Below are positions 7,809 through 16,305 of a DNA stretch of 64,000 nucleotides, piece after piece. Position numbers and translations under genes: made by a program. Numbering within the stretch: the stretch's first letter is position 1; every line of letters starts with the position of its first letter. Origin of the DNA: Pyrococcus sp. ST04 (GTDB lineage Archaea; Methanobacteriota_B; Thermococci; Thermococcales; Thermococcaceae); assembly GCF_000263735.1 (NCBI RefSeq), contig NC_017946.1:1095348-1159347 (forward strand). Direction: 5' to 3'. Under the pieces are notes generated by a model. The model searched no databases. It saw nothing but the letters and a program-made list of their open reading frames with translations, and was not told the DNA's origin.

Positions 7809-9041
7809 ATGAAAGCAAGAGAGGCAGTGGCGCTACAGGGAATCAGAGAAAAAGCCAGGAAAATCAAAAAGAAAAACATCACAAGACGAAATATAATATT
7901 CTTTGCGATAGCCATGTTTTTTGCGAACTTATCTTGGGGAATAGCGTTTCCTTACTTAACTGTGTACATGAAGATAATAGGGGGCACGGTTTTTCTTGTA
8001 GGGATGCTGAGCGTGGTGTTTAACTTAACCTCCACAGTGTTCCAGTACCCTTTTGGATATCTATCTGATAGCGTTGGAAAGAGAAAGCCCTTTATAGCCC
8101 TTGGAATCTTGTCATCTGCAACAACCTACATCATAGTATCTTTCATAACAACCCCACTCCTTCTCCTTGGATTTAGGGCTCTTCAAGGTGCTTTAAGTGC
8201 TTCTCTAGCCCCTGCTCATTCAGCGTTGATATCAGAGCTCTCAACGAAGGTTGGTTCTGCTTTTGGGTTCTTCAGTTTCATTGAGAACATGGGATATATG
8301 GTAGGGAATTTTATAGGGAGTTACGTTGTCAAGAAGATGGATGTAAGAAGTGCATTCTTTGTTGCATCAATATTCTCAATAATAGCGATTTTATTTCTGA
8401 TCCCCCTAAAGGAAAGAGAAAGACCAAGACGTAAAATTGAGAGGCTCATAATTGTGCAAGAAGCTCGGGAATCTGAGAGAGTTGAACTAACAAAGCTGGC
8501 TTTTAGAGAGCTTATGAAAGGTGAGTTAGGCCTCTTTTATATTTCTGTGTTCTTAGCTATGATAGCATCTGGTGAAGTTTACTCCACCGTTTCTGTATAT
8601 TTCCAGGAAAAGTTTGGAGAAGAATTTGTGGGCCTTTTCTTTGGCGTTGACTCTCTAGCAGCAGCCTTGAGCTCCCTAATCATCGGGAAGTTAATAGATA
8701 GGTATGGAGAATCACTATTCTACAAAATATCCCTGGTAGGTTATATATTCACTTTCATAGGCTATGCTCTTGCCAAAAGTGTTCTAGTAATGACATTAGT
8801 GTGCATAGTTTCTGGGGTAAAATGGGCAATGATAATAAGCTCATCATCAACATACATAGCCAAAAGAACTCCCTCTACCCAGAGAGGCCAAGGAATGGGG
8901 TTATTAAATACCATGATGAGTCTCGGATGGGTTATAGGGCCTCTACTGGGAGGATATCTTGCTGATATAAGTTTCGAACTTATGTTATATTCGACGACTC
9001 TGCCTCTAATCCTAGCCTTATTACTAGTTCTAAAGGCTTAG
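7809..9041 (+). CDS. MFS transporter
   Basis: A 410-residue membrane protein of the major facilitator superfamily with about twelve membrane segments in two halves and a basic N-terminal tail of about 35 residues rich in Lys/Arg. The loop 2-3 motif appears as GYLSDSVGKRKPF, and a related GKLIDRYGES lies in the second half. Sequence gives no substrate; drug/multidrug or sugar efflux are possibilities. The ATG follows GAGGGTGAG. Its 3' end overlaps the convergent gins51 gene by 12 bases. A palindrome at the predicted start of transcription suggests repression. Confidence 0.8.
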   Translation: MKAREAVALQGIREKARKIKKKNITRRNIIFFAIAMFFANLSWGIAFPYLTVYMKIIGGTVFLVGMLSVVFNLTSTVFQYPFGYLSDSVGKRKPFIALGILSSATTYIIVSFITTPLLLLGFRALQGALSASLAPAHSALISELSTKVGSAFGFFSFIENMGYMVGNFIGSYVVKKMDVRSAFFVASIFSIIAILFLIPLKERERPRRKIERLIIVQEARESERVELTKLAFRELMKGELGLFYISVFLAMIASGEVYSTVSVYFQEKFGEEFVGLFFGVDSLAAALSSLIIGKLIDRYGESLFYKISLVGYIFTFIGYALAKSVLVMTLVCIVSGVKWAMIISSSSTYIAKRTPSTQRGQGMGLLNTMMSLGWVIGPLLGGYLADISFELMLYSTTLPLILALLLVLKA

Positions 9042-9593
9042 TGTTATTCTATCGGCTACTTCTCTCTTTACAAGAACGTTCCCTATTGATCTGGGAAGAG
9101 TTACGAGGTCTCCCGCCTTAAATGGTCCATATTCTCTGAGTTTTTCATCAAGAATTTTTGGAATGTCGATTCTTATTAGATACAAGTCAACAATGCCATG
9201 TCTCCTTTTCACTTCTTCCTCAGAAGGTTCCTGTATTTCAAGTTCTTTGCTTTCTAAGGGTAGGGGTTCTCCATTTATAAAAGCCGAGATTATGGCAAAT
9301 ATCTTCTTTTCTTCACCAACGAGATTGCGAGGAACTCCCTCAAAGGCCATATCAACTATCTTGTGCAACCTTATTTTCAAGATTTCTCGTATAAGGTTTT
9401 GAAGGAGCGACAGTTGGGCCAGATATAGCCTTCTTTCTATTTCTTCTCCTCTTTCTTCATGCCTCTCTGCACTAATTTCCAACGCCTTCTTGAAACTCAC
9501 TATGTCCCTATAAAAGTCCTCATCAATCTCTGTTAATTCCAGGGAAGAAAGCTCCTTTTCAAGAAGCTTTCTTAAAACTTCAATATCCATTCT
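9030..9593 (-). CDS. gins51: GINS complex subunit Gins51 (Sld5/Psf1-like)
   Basis: About 187 residues from MDIEVLRKLLEKELSSLELT, with an N-terminal helical A domain and a C-terminal small beta B domain (about 140-188, ending GNVLVKREVADRITLSL). The A-then-B order is typical of archaeal Gins51 (Gins15), which with Gins23 forms the tetramer that activates the MCM helicase with GAN/Cdc45-like protein. It lies just after pcna on the same strand, the order known in Pyrococcus. An upstream ATG at 9599 adds two residues. Confidence 0.92.
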   Translation of the reverse strand, partial: RMDIEVLRKLLEKELSSLELTEIDEDFYRDIVSFKKALEISAERHEERGEEIERRLYLAQLSLLQNLIREILKIRLHKIVDMAFEGVPRNLVGEEKKIFAIISAFINGEPLPLESKELEIQEPSEEEVKRRHGIVDLYLIRIDIPKILDEKLREYGPFKAGDLVTLPRSIGNVLVKREVADRITLSL

Positions 9594-9624
9594 AAACACC
9601 TAAAAAGGGGATAGAAAGGAGATA

Positions 9625-10374
9625 TCACTCCTCAACTCTTGGAGCAAGTAGGAATGTTAGCCTACCCTCGTCCCTGATATAGTACTCCATCTGCATGGGC
9701 ATCTCATTTCCGAACTTTATAGTTACCTCGTCTGCCTTTCCAATTCCCTTAACCATATCCGCAAGGTAGCTGACTCCATATGCACTCTTTGTTTCCTCTT
9801 CAACTTCTAAATCAAGCAAACCCTCGTCCTCTAGAGTCAGCTTTATTTCAACTTCCTGCGTCTCTCCCTCTGCCCTCATTGTGAACTCATTCTCCTTGGC
9901 TATGAACTTAAGGCTGTCACTTACAAGGGATGCATCTTTTACTGCCTCTTTAAGAACGTCACCAAGAACTACGACTTTGGCCGTGAATGGAAGCTCGGGA
10001 AGATCTACTTCGACTTCTTCCACATCAATCAAAGGAAGTCTAAACGTTCTGGTGGCTGTTCCCTGAAGGCTTATTTCAAGAAAGTTCTCCTCTCCCTTCT
10101 TTAATATAAGAGTATCTTTAGCCTTTCCTCTTTTGAGGACTTTCTTTAAGTGATCCATATTCACTCCAATAGTTTCCTCTCCATCAACCTCGTACTTAGA
10201 GAATATACTTGCAGGGAGGTTAAGATCTATTAGAACGACCCTGCTTGGATCCATTGCCCTCATGCTTATTCCTTCTTCAGTAACTCTGAAAGCAGCCTCG
10301 TCTATTAGCCTGCTTGCTGTTTCTATAAGCTGAGCGAATTCTTTTGCTCCCTCAAAGACTATTTCAAATGGCAT
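9625..10374 (-). CDS. pcn: DNA polymerase sliding clamp (PCNA)
   Basis: A 249-residue clamp, MPFEIVFEGAKEFAQLIETA at the start, with the conserved MDPSRVVLIDLNLP segment of domain 1, an interdomain connecting loop near residues 117-132, and the C-terminal YYIRDEGRLTFLLAPRVEE. As a homotrimer it tethers DNA polymerases, ligase, FEN1 and RFC partners to DNA. It is cotranscribed with the upstream tfs and small ORF and the downstream gins51, combining replication and transcription functions in one operon. ATG 10374 follows AAAGGAGGTGTAATGG-type sequence. Confidence 0.97.
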   Translation of the reverse strand: MPFEIVFEGAKEFAQLIETASRLIDEAAFRVTEEGISMRAMDPSRVVLIDLNLPASIFSKYEVDGEETIGVNMDHLKKVLKRGKAKDTLILKKGEENFLEISLQGTATRTFRLPLIDVEEVEVDLPELPFTAKVVVLGDVLKEAVKDASLVSDSLKFIAKENEFTMRAEGETQEVEIKLTLEDEGLLDLEVEEETKSAYGVSYLADMVKGIGKADEVTIKFGNEMPMQMEYYIRDEGRLTFLLAPRVEE

Positions 10375-10378
10375 TCCA

Positions 10379-10543
10379 TTACACCTCCTTTAGAATATTG
10401 AGCATGAGTCTAACCCTTTCTTTACCTCTCCATAAATAAGTCTTTCCGTTGTTGGTGTCGGGTATCCTTTTATAAGCCTCCTCCAATTCCTTCAGAGCTC
10501 GTTCAGCCAGTCTCCTTAGCACTTCTACTCGTAGCTCCTCCAT
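10379..10543 (-). CDS. Small conserved-looking helical protein between tfs and pcna
   Basis: A 54-residue ORF beginning MEELRVEVLRRLAERALKEL and ending ERVRLMLNILKEV, strongly charged and predicted almost wholly helical. I do not recognise a family. Its ATG (10543) lies inside the last 19 bases of tfs, and its stop is four bases before pcna, so it is held in a tightly coupled position, arguing that it is real. A longer frame to 10564 is less likely. A role with PCNA, GINS or RNA polymerase is only suggested by the neighbours; no PIP-box (Qxx[hydrophobic]xxFF) is obvious. Confidence 0.65.
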   Translation of the reverse strand: MEELRVEVLRRLAERALKELEEAYKRIPDTNNGKTYLWRGKERVRLMLNILKEV

Positions 10544-10857
10544 ACATAACCACACTTCTTGCACTTGTAGAATATTGTACTTGGCTCATCTCCGGCTCTT
10601 GTCTGCAACTCCCACCACCATGCTTCGTTGTGACCACATCTGGGGCATGTAACCTTGGCTGTTGGGAGAGTTGAGAAATCTTGTTCAACTACTATAACTC
10701 CCTCATCTGGCTTGTGTTTAACTTCCTCCGTTCTTCTATAAGCCTTGGCATCTTCTGGGTTTATTGGTTCCTCGTAACCGCACTTTCTGCACACGAAAAC
10801 TCCTCTCTTTTTATCGGGGATCATGATACTCCCACACTTAGGACAAAACTTCACCAT
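10525..10857 (-). CDS. tfs: Transcription factor S (TFS, TFIIS-like cleavage factor)
   Basis: A 110-residue protein with two zinc ribbons. The N-terminal ribbon is MVKFCPKCGSIM ... VFVCRKCGYEE (residues 5-27); the C-terminal one is VTCPRCGHNEAWWWELQTRAGDEPST ... YKCKKCGYVW (about 69-106). The RAGDEPST loop holds the acidic pair (D-E) that inserts in the RNA polymerase channel and triggers transcript cleavage, so this is an active TFS rather than a subunit like RpoM lacking it. It is the first gene of the leftward tfs-orf-pcna-gins51 run and is divergent from the translin gene with 83 bases between them. Confidence 0.95.
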   Translation of the reverse strand: MVKFCPKCGSIMIPDKKRGVFVCRKCGYEEPINPEDAKAYRRTEEVKHKPDEGVIVVEQDFSTLPTAKVTCPRCGHNEAWWWELQTRAGDEPSTIFYKCKKCGYVWRSYE

Positions 10858-10940
10858 TTTCTCACCCCCACACTAGCCGAGGGCAAGGTTAGACCGTTCA
10901 GGATAAAAACTTTTGCCCAGATACATCTTGGGGGAAGAAG

Positions 10941-11591
10941 ATGAGGATAGAAGATATAATTGGGGCAATTAAGAAAGAACTCGACGAGAAAGATACGCTA
11001 AGGGAAGAGGCCCTTCAAATTAGCAGGGAAATTGTAAGATTAAGCGGAGATTCAATAAAAGCGATGCACAGAGGGGATATGGAACTCGCCAAGGAAAGGC
11101 TTACAAAAGCTGGCATCCTTGTGAAGCAGTTAAAAGAGAAACTTGTTAATCATCCAGATTTGTATTACACAGGCCATGTGCAAACTGCAAATCAGGAATT
11201 TGTTGAAGCCACTCTGATGTATCACTATCTTACAGATAGAGACTTTCCAAGCCATGAAGAACTTGGCATACCTCCTCAGGACTACATCCTTGGCGTCGGG
11301 GACTTTATTGGCGAGCTTAGAAGATACTTTCTAATAAACTTAATGCAGGGAAACATTGAAGTCGCAGAGAGCACTTACAGATTCATGGAAGAGGTTTATG
11401 AAGAACTAATGACCCTGGAATATCCTAAAGGGCTTGTGAACGTCAGGCAAAAACAAGATCAAGCGAGATACATTCTTGAAAGAACTCTAGAAGATATAAC
11501 TAGGGCAAAGCTCAATATGAAGCTTCAACAGAAGATGGAGGAAGTTCTCAATGCTAGAAAAGATAGCGGAAGCTCAGATGAAGCTAAGTAA
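10941..11591 (+). CDS. Archaeal translin-family protein
   Basis: A 216-residue all-helical protein. Segments such as [42 protein letters not shown] and [26 protein letters not shown] are the typical translin/TRAX signature. In eukaryotes translin and TRAX form an RNA-binding octamer with RNase activity; archaeal relatives bind or process nucleic acid, with poorly known in vivo roles. Its last 41 bases overlap the endonuclease V gene, which suggests a shared transcript and perhaps shared RNA or DNA maintenance work. Confidence 0.88.
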   Translation: MRIEDIIGAIKKELDEKDTLREEALQISREIVRLSGDSIKAMHRGDMELAKERLTKAGILVKQLKEKLVNHPDLYYTGHVQTANQEFVEATLMYHYLTDRDFPSHEELGIPPQDYILGVGDFIGELRRYFLINLMQGNIEVAESTYRFMEEVYEELMTLEYPKGLVNVRQKQDQARYILERTLEDITRAKLNMKLQQKMEEVLNARKDSGSSDEAK

Positions 11592-12102
11592 AAGGATAGT
11601 GGAGCAGAAGCTTAAAACGGTCAAAACGGTAGCCGCCGTTGACGTCTCTTATAGGGGAGAGAAGGCACGAGCAGCTTACGTACTAGCTTCATTTCCTTCG
11701 GGTAATATTTTGAAAACAAAGGTTGTTGAGTGCACCGTTTCTTTTCCCTACATTCCAACATTTTTCTTTTTGAGAGAAACAAGGCCTATCTTACTCTCAA
11801 TAAGAGGAGAATCGTTTGACGTCTTACTCGTTGAGGGGCACGGAAAAGCACATCCAAGAGGATATGGGCTGGCTTCGCACATTGGAATTCTAATAAAGAA
11901 GCCCACTATAGGCGTTGCAAAAAAGCCCTTAAAAGGTGTTCCTAGAGAGCTTTACAGAAAGGTGGGGAAGGTTTATGTAAGTGTCGGAAATTTGATAACT
12001 CTAGATGATGCTGTTAGGATAGTCAGAGAATTATTAGATGAAAAAGGTTATCCGAAACCATTAAAATTTGCCGATAAACTTTCAAAGGGGAAGATAAAAT
12101 GA
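11551..12102 (+). CDS. nfi: Endonuclease V (deoxyinosine/inosine-specific)
   Basis: A 183-residue nuclease that cleaves the strand one base 3' of (deoxy)inosine. [18 protein letters not shown] holds the first catalytic aspartate, [11 protein letters not shown] is the PYIPS-like wedge motif, and [21 protein letters not shown] carries the conserved Glu-His region, with THR/VAKKPL after it. ATG 11551 overlaps the translin gene by 41 bases; an inner ATG at 11578 would drop nine family residues. The stop overlaps the ATG of the riboflavin kinase gene, so three genes are coupled. Confidence 0.95.
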   Translation: MLEKIAEAQMKLSKRIVEQKLKTVKTVAAVDVSYRGEKARAAYVLASFPSGNILKTKVVECTVSFPYIPTFFFLRETRPILLSIRGESFDVLLVEGHGKAHPRGYGLASHIGILIKKPTIGVAKKPLKGVPRELYRKVGKVYVSVGNLITLDDAVRIVRELLDEKGYPKPLKFADKLSKGKIK

Positions 12103-12737
12103 AAGTTAAAGCCCTTTATTTACTCATAAGTCTCGCTAAGAGAGGGGGGATAGGGAAACAAGTCTTCATAACCCTAAGAGAGCTTGGAAATGAACTTGGT
12201 GTATCCCCTCAAACAGTATTAAGATGGCTCGAGGAGCTTGCTGATCGCGGCTATATACTCAAGCAGGAATCAAGGAAAGGAACTTTGATAGAGATAACTG
12301 ATAAGGGCATTAAACTTCTTGAAAGTTTATACGAAGAGTTGTCCTCTGCCCTTTATAGCGGGGTTATAGTGGGGGAGGTGGTCTCTGGTATTGGTGAAGG
12401 AGCTTACTATGTTCAGCAGTATGCCCCTCTAATTAAAGAATATCTCGGCTTTGACCCGTATCCCGGAACATTAAATGTTAAAGTCATATTTCCTAAGACG
12501 ATATTCGATGCTCTTTGCAACTCAAGACCCATAATAATTCCTGGTTTTGTGAAAGATGGACGAACATTTGGAGATGTGAGGGCTTATAGAGTTAAAATAG
12601 ATGGAATTGAAGGAGCTATAGTCATACCCTCGAGAACAATCCACCCACCAAAAATAGCAGAAGTCATAGCTCCAGTAAACTTGAGGATGGTTTTAAACCT
12701 TAAAGATGGGGATAGAGTAAGGATTGAAGTAATATAG
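12099..12737 (+). CDS. ribK: CTP-dependent riboflavin kinase with N-terminal HTH domain
   Basis: A 212-residue protein. Residues 1-80 form a winged helix ([26 protein letters not shown]), and residues 85-212 a DUF120 riboflavin kinase barrel with the [11 protein letters not shown] and [16 protein letters not shown] motifs. Archaeal RibK phosphorylates riboflavin to FMN using CTP rather than ATP. The HTH fusion, known in several archaea, suggests that it also senses flavin and controls transcription, which is inference. The gene ends at the very edge of a GC-rich RNA on the opposite strand. Confidence 0.92.
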   Translation: MKVKALYLLISLAKRGGIGKQVFITLRELGNELGVSPQTVLRWLEELADRGYILKQESRKGTLIEITDKGIKLLESLYEELSSALYSGVIVGEVVSGIGEGAYYVQQYAPLIKEYLGFDPYPGTLNVKVIFPKTIFDALCNSRPIIIPGFVKDGRTFGDVRAYRVKIDGIEGAIVIPSRTIHPPKIAEVIAPVNLRMVLNLKDGDRVRIEVI

Positions 12738-12895
12738 GCCCGGATTATCCGCCCGCCCTCATTGTCCGCCATTCTCGGCTTCCTCAGGCGGCCCCGGAGA
12801 CCGGGCCCTGTCCGCCCGGCGACGTCGCCTCGTTCATTGCGCGCCATTCCCGGCGCGCTCCCTCGGTCGGGCCACCCGGGCGGGGTCGGACAGTA
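12738..12895 (-). ncRNA. GC-rich small RNA, probable H/ACA guide
   Basis: A very GC-rich island in AT-rich surroundings with no convincing coding frame. Read on the minus strand, a CCGCCCGG arm (about 12876-12883) pairs with CCGGGCGG and is followed at once by ACA, the pattern of an H/ACA hairpin. A second hairpin is closed by GGCCCGG/CCGGGCC and followed by UAUA rather than ACA. Both upper stems have GA/UGA-type internal loops able to form kink-turns for L7Ae. A TATA box at about 12914-12926, read on the minus strand, places the start near 12893. The end abuts the ribK stop. GC-rich islands of this sort are known guide RNAs in Pyrococcus. Confidence 0.75.
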
Positions 12896-12911
12896 ATAAC
12901 TAACCAAAAAG

Positions 12912-12926
12912 CATTTTTAAATATAT
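12912..12926. promoter_or_regulatory. Shared TATA element for the GC-rich RNA and pheS
   Basis: The AT block CATTTTTAAATATAT reads as a TATA box on both strands. To the left it lies about 26 bases from the expected 5' end of the GC-rich RNA near 12893. To the right it predicts a start near 12944, giving pheS a leader of about 12 bases with a GGTG site. Bidirectional use is inferred from spacing only. Confidence 0.45.
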
Positions 12927-12955
12927 GACCCTTACACCACGGGGTGTGAGTGGGA

Positions 12956-14455
12956 ATGCTAGGTTATAACGAAAAGCTTGTCCTTCTAAAACTTGGCGAA
13001 TTAAAAAAGGCATCAATTGAAGACCTTACAAAAGCAACTGGTTTGGAGCAAGTAGCCGTTATGAGGGCTATATTGACACTCCAAAAGGAAGGACTCGCAA
13101 AGCTTCATGAGAGAAGGATAAAGGTTGTTAAATTAACAAATGTGGGAGAGAAGTATGCTGAAATAGGCCTCCCAGAGATAAGAGCTCTTAAGGTTTTACA
13201 AAAGAAGAAAAGAATCAAACTTGAGGATTTAAAAGAAGTTCTTACAGAAGACGAAATAAAGCCAATTGTTGGTCTTTTAAGGAGAGAAGGATGGGTAAAA
13301 GTTGAGAAAACTCCAGAAGGTCTGATACTAGAGATAACAGAAAAAGGGGAAAAACCAGAGAAGAGGCCAATAGACCAAGCACTCGAACTTCTCGCTAGAG
13401 AAAAAGAACTGCCTCTTGAAGATGTTGAAAAGGTCATAAGCATAAAGGAACTCAAAAGGAGAAAAGTCGCCCAAGAAGAAGAAGTTACTGAGAGAGAAGT
13501 TGAAATAACAGAGAAGGGGCTTGAGATAATAAGGAAAGGAATAGAGCTTAAAAGAGAGGTAAGCATTCTAACTCCAGAACTAATTACCTCAGGAAAGTGG
13601 AGAGAAGTTGAATTTAAGCCATTTAACATAAAAGCTCCGGTAAAAAGAATATATCCTGGCAAAAAGCAACCATACAGGGTTTTCTTGGATAAAATAAGAA
13701 GAAGGTTAATTGAAATGGGATTCATTGAGATGACCGTGGAAAGCCTAATAGAAACACAATTCTGGAACTTTGATGCACTGTTCCAGCCTCAAAACCATCC
13801 CGCCAGAGAGTGGACAGACACATATCAACTTAAGTACCCTGAGAAGGGCTTTCTCCCAGATGAAGAGCTAGTTAAGAAAGTAAGAACTGCCCATGAGAGA
13901 GGGCTTGCTGGATCTAGGGGATGGGGCTATGTATGGTCACCAGAGAGAGCCATGCTTTTAATGCCAAGAGCCCATGCAACGGCCCTAAGTGCAAGACAGC
14001 TCGCAAAAGGGGTTGAAATTCCCGGAAAGTACTTCACAATTCAAAGGGTATTCAGGCCCGATGTCTTGGATAGAACACACCTGATAGAATTTAACCAAAT
14101 AGACGGATTCGTTGTTAGTGAAGATTTAACATTCAGACATCTCCTCGGAATACTTAAGAGGTTCGCCATAGAAATAGCCGGAGCAAAGAAGGTAAAGTTC
14201 TTCCCAGATTACTATCCCTTCACAGAACCTAGTGTTCAACTTAGCGCATACCATCCGGAACTCGGATGGGTAGAATTTGGTGGGGCGGGAGTATTCAGGG
14301 AGGAAATGACTGAGGCTTTAGGAATTAAAGAGCCAGTTATAGCTTGGGGGATTGGAATAGATAGGCTCGCAATGTTTAAGCTCGGAATAGATGACATAAG
14401 ATACCTCTTCAGCTACGACCTAAAATGGCTTAGAGAGGCAAAGCTGATCTGGTGA
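12956..14455 (+). CDS. pheS: Phenylalanyl-tRNA synthetase alpha subunit
   Basis: A protein of about 499 residues. The N-terminal 200 residues are repeated winged-helix DNA/RNA-binding-like domains rich in Lys/Glu. The catalytic class II core starts near residue 220, with motif 2 near [24 protein letters not shown] and motif 3 [14 protein letters not shown] close to the end. With PheT it forms an (alpha-beta)2 enzyme charging tRNA-Phe. ATG 12956 follows GGTG; a GTG two codons upstream is also possible. pheT begins nine bases after the stop. Confidence 0.97.
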   Translation: MLGYNEKLVLLKLGELKKASIEDLTKATGLEQVAVMRAILTLQKEGLAKLHERRIKVVKLTNVGEKYAEIGLPEIRALKVLQKKKRIKLEDLKEVLTEDEIKPIVGLLRREGWVKVEKTPEGLILEITEKGEKPEKRPIDQALELLAREKELPLEDVEKVISIKELKRRKVAQEEEVTEREVEITEKGLEIIRKGIELKREVSILTPELITSGKWREVEFKPFNIKAPVKRIYPGKKQPYRVFLDKIRRRLIEMGFIEMTVESLIETQFWNFDALFQPQNHPAREWTDTYQLKYPEKGFLPDEELVKKVRTAHERGLAGSRGWGYVWSPERAMLLMPRAHATALSARQLAKGVEIPGKYFTIQRVFRPDVLDRTHLIEFNQIDGFVVSEDLTFRHLLGILKRFAIEIAGAKKVKFFPDYYPFTEPSVQLSAYHPELGWVEFGGAGVFREEMTEALGIKEPVIAWGIGIDRLAMFKLGIDDIRYLFSYDLKWLREAKLIW

Positions 14456-14464
14456 GGTGATAAC

Positions 14465-16132
14465 ATGCCAAAGTTTGATGTTTCGAAGTCAGATTTGGAA
14501 AGGCTCATCGGAAAGTCTTTCACCATTGAAGAATGGGAAGACTTGGTACTCTATGCAAAATGTGAACTTGATGACGTGTGGGAGGAAGATGGAAAGGTAT
14601 ACTTCAAGCTGGATTCCAAGGACACCAACAGACCTGATCTCTGGAGTGCGGAGGGTGTTGCAAGGCAGATAAAGTGGGCACTTGGAATAAAAAAAGGATT
14701 ACCAAGATATGAAATTGAAAAGAGTGATGTCGTTGTATATGTGGACGAGAAGCTCAAGGACGTAAGGCCTTACGGAGTTTATGCTATAGTCGAAGGACTG
14801 AGGCTTGACGAGGATTCATTAAGCCAAATGATACAGCTTCAGGAAAAAGTAGCCCTAACATTTGGAAGGAGGAGAAGAGAGGTAGCCATAGGAATTTTCG
14901 ACTTCGATAAAGTTAAGCCCCCAATCTACTATAGGGCCGCCAGGAAGGATGAGAAGTTTGTTCCTCTAGGCTTCAACGAAGAGATGACGCTTGAAGAGAT
15001 ACTTGAGAAGCATGAGAAAGGAAAGGAATATGGTCATCTAATAAAAGACAAGCCCTATTATCCACTTTTAGTTGATAGTGAAGGTAATGTCCTTTCAATG
15101 CCTCCGATAATAAACTCCGAATTCACTGGGAGAGTTACCGAGGAAACTAGAAACGTCTTCATAGATGTCACGGGATGGGATCTAAGGAAGGTCATGCTAG
15201 CCTTAAACGTCATGGTTACAGCATTAGCCGAGAGAGGTGGAAAAATAAAGAGTGTTAGGGTTGTCTACAAGGATTTTGAGATAGAAACGCCAGATTTAAC
15301 TCCCAGAGAATTTGAGGTGGAGGCAGAGTACATAAAGAGGCTCTCTGGTCTTACCCTGAGTGAAGAGGAAATCAAAGAGCTACTTGAGAGAATGATGTAC
15401 GAAGTAAAAATCTATGATGGCAAGATTAAGCTTAAGTATCCAGCGTTTAGAGATGATATAATGCACGCTAGGGATGTCCTTGAAGACGTTCTAATAGCGT
15501 ACGGATATAACAACATAGAACCTGAAGAGCCTCAGTTGGCTGTCCAGGGGAGAGGAGATCCATTTAAAGATTTCGAGGATGCGATTAGGGATTTGATGGT
15601 AGGATTTGGCCTGCAAGAGGTAATGACATTTAACTTAACCAATAAAGAGGCTCAGTTCAAGAAGATGAACATTCCAGAAGAGGACATCGTAGAAATTGCG
15701 AATCCAATAAGTCAGAGATGGAGCGCTCTGAGAAAGTGGCTCCTTCCAAGTCTAATGGAGTTCTTAAGCAATAACACTCATGAAGAGTATCCTCAAAGGA
15801 TATTTGAGGTCGGTTTAGCAACCTTGATAGATGAATCTAAGGAAACCAAAACTGTAAGCGAACCCAAGCTTGCAGTTGCACTGGCGGGCACGGGATATAC
15901 CTTTACAAACGCAAAGGAAATTCTTGACTCTCTAATGAGGCACCTGGGAATTAAATACGAAATAGAAGAGACAGAGCATGGAAGCTTTATACCCGGAAGA
16001 GTAGGAAAAATCCTTGTAGATGGGAAAGAGATAGGTATCATAGGAGAGATTCATCCACAAGTCCTTGAAAACTGGAATATTGAAGTTCCTGTAGTTGCCT
16101 TCGAGTTGTTTTTGAAACCTCTTTACCGCTAA
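14465..16132 (+). CDS. pheT: Phenylalanyl-tRNA synthetase beta subunit
   Basis: A 555-residue beta chain of the archaeal/eukaryotic size (shorter than bacterial PheT, lacking the N-terminal tRNA-binding and C-terminal anticodon domains). KFDVSKSDLERLIGKSF opens it; the B3/B4 editing domain region is about 85-270, the B5 domain follows around 275-345, and the catalytic-like core ends the chain (NPISQRWSALRKWLLPSL). Editing removes Tyr mischarged to tRNA-Phe. GAGGTGATAAC precedes the ATG. It is co-transcribed with pheS. Confidence 0.97.
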   Translation: MPKFDVSKSDLERLIGKSFTIEEWEDLVLYAKCELDDVWEEDGKVYFKLDSKDTNRPDLWSAEGVARQIKWALGIKKGLPRYEIEKSDVVVYVDEKLKDVRPYGVYAIVEGLRLDEDSLSQMIQLQEKVALTFGRRRREVAIGIFDFDKVKPPIYYRAARKDEKFVPLGFNEEMTLEEILEKHEKGKEYGHLIKDKPYYPLLVDSEGNVLSMPPIINSEFTGRVTEETRNVFIDVTGWDLRKVMLALNVMVTALAERGGKIKSVRVVYKDFEIETPDLTPREFEVEAEYIKRLSGLTLSEEEIKELLERMMYEVKIYDGKIKLKYPAFRDDIMHARDVLEDVLIAYGYNNIEPEEPQLAVQGRGDPFKDFEDAIRDLMVGFGLQEVMTFNLTNKEAQFKKMNIPEEDIVEIANPISQRWSALRKWLLPSLMEFLSNNTHEEYPQRIFEVGLATLIDESKETKTVSEPKLAVALAGTGYTFTNAKEILDSLMRHLGIKYEIEETEHGSFIPGRVGKILVDGKEIGIIGEIHPQVLENWNIEVPVVAFELFLKPLYR

Positions 16133-16305
16133 CCTCTTTTACATATTTTCTCATGATTGTGATCATAATATCAAAGTTTTCTAGATTAATAATCAACTCA
16201 ATGTCCATTTTTCTCTCCCGCCAATATGTTACAATAGTAATATCCTATAAACATTTGGCAAAGAATATTGAAAAAGAGCCAAAAAACTTTACAAAAGTAA
16301 ATGTA

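Noticed and set aside
12584-12907. A 107-residue minus-strand frame across ribK and the GC-rich island
   Set aside because: Composition is arginine/glycine/proline from GC-rich stems and the region folds as RNA; no family resemblance and it overlaps ribK antisense.
16133-16305. Possible gene in the 173-base convergent gap between pheT and tdh
   Set aside because: AT-rich, short frames only, no promoter or structured element recognised.
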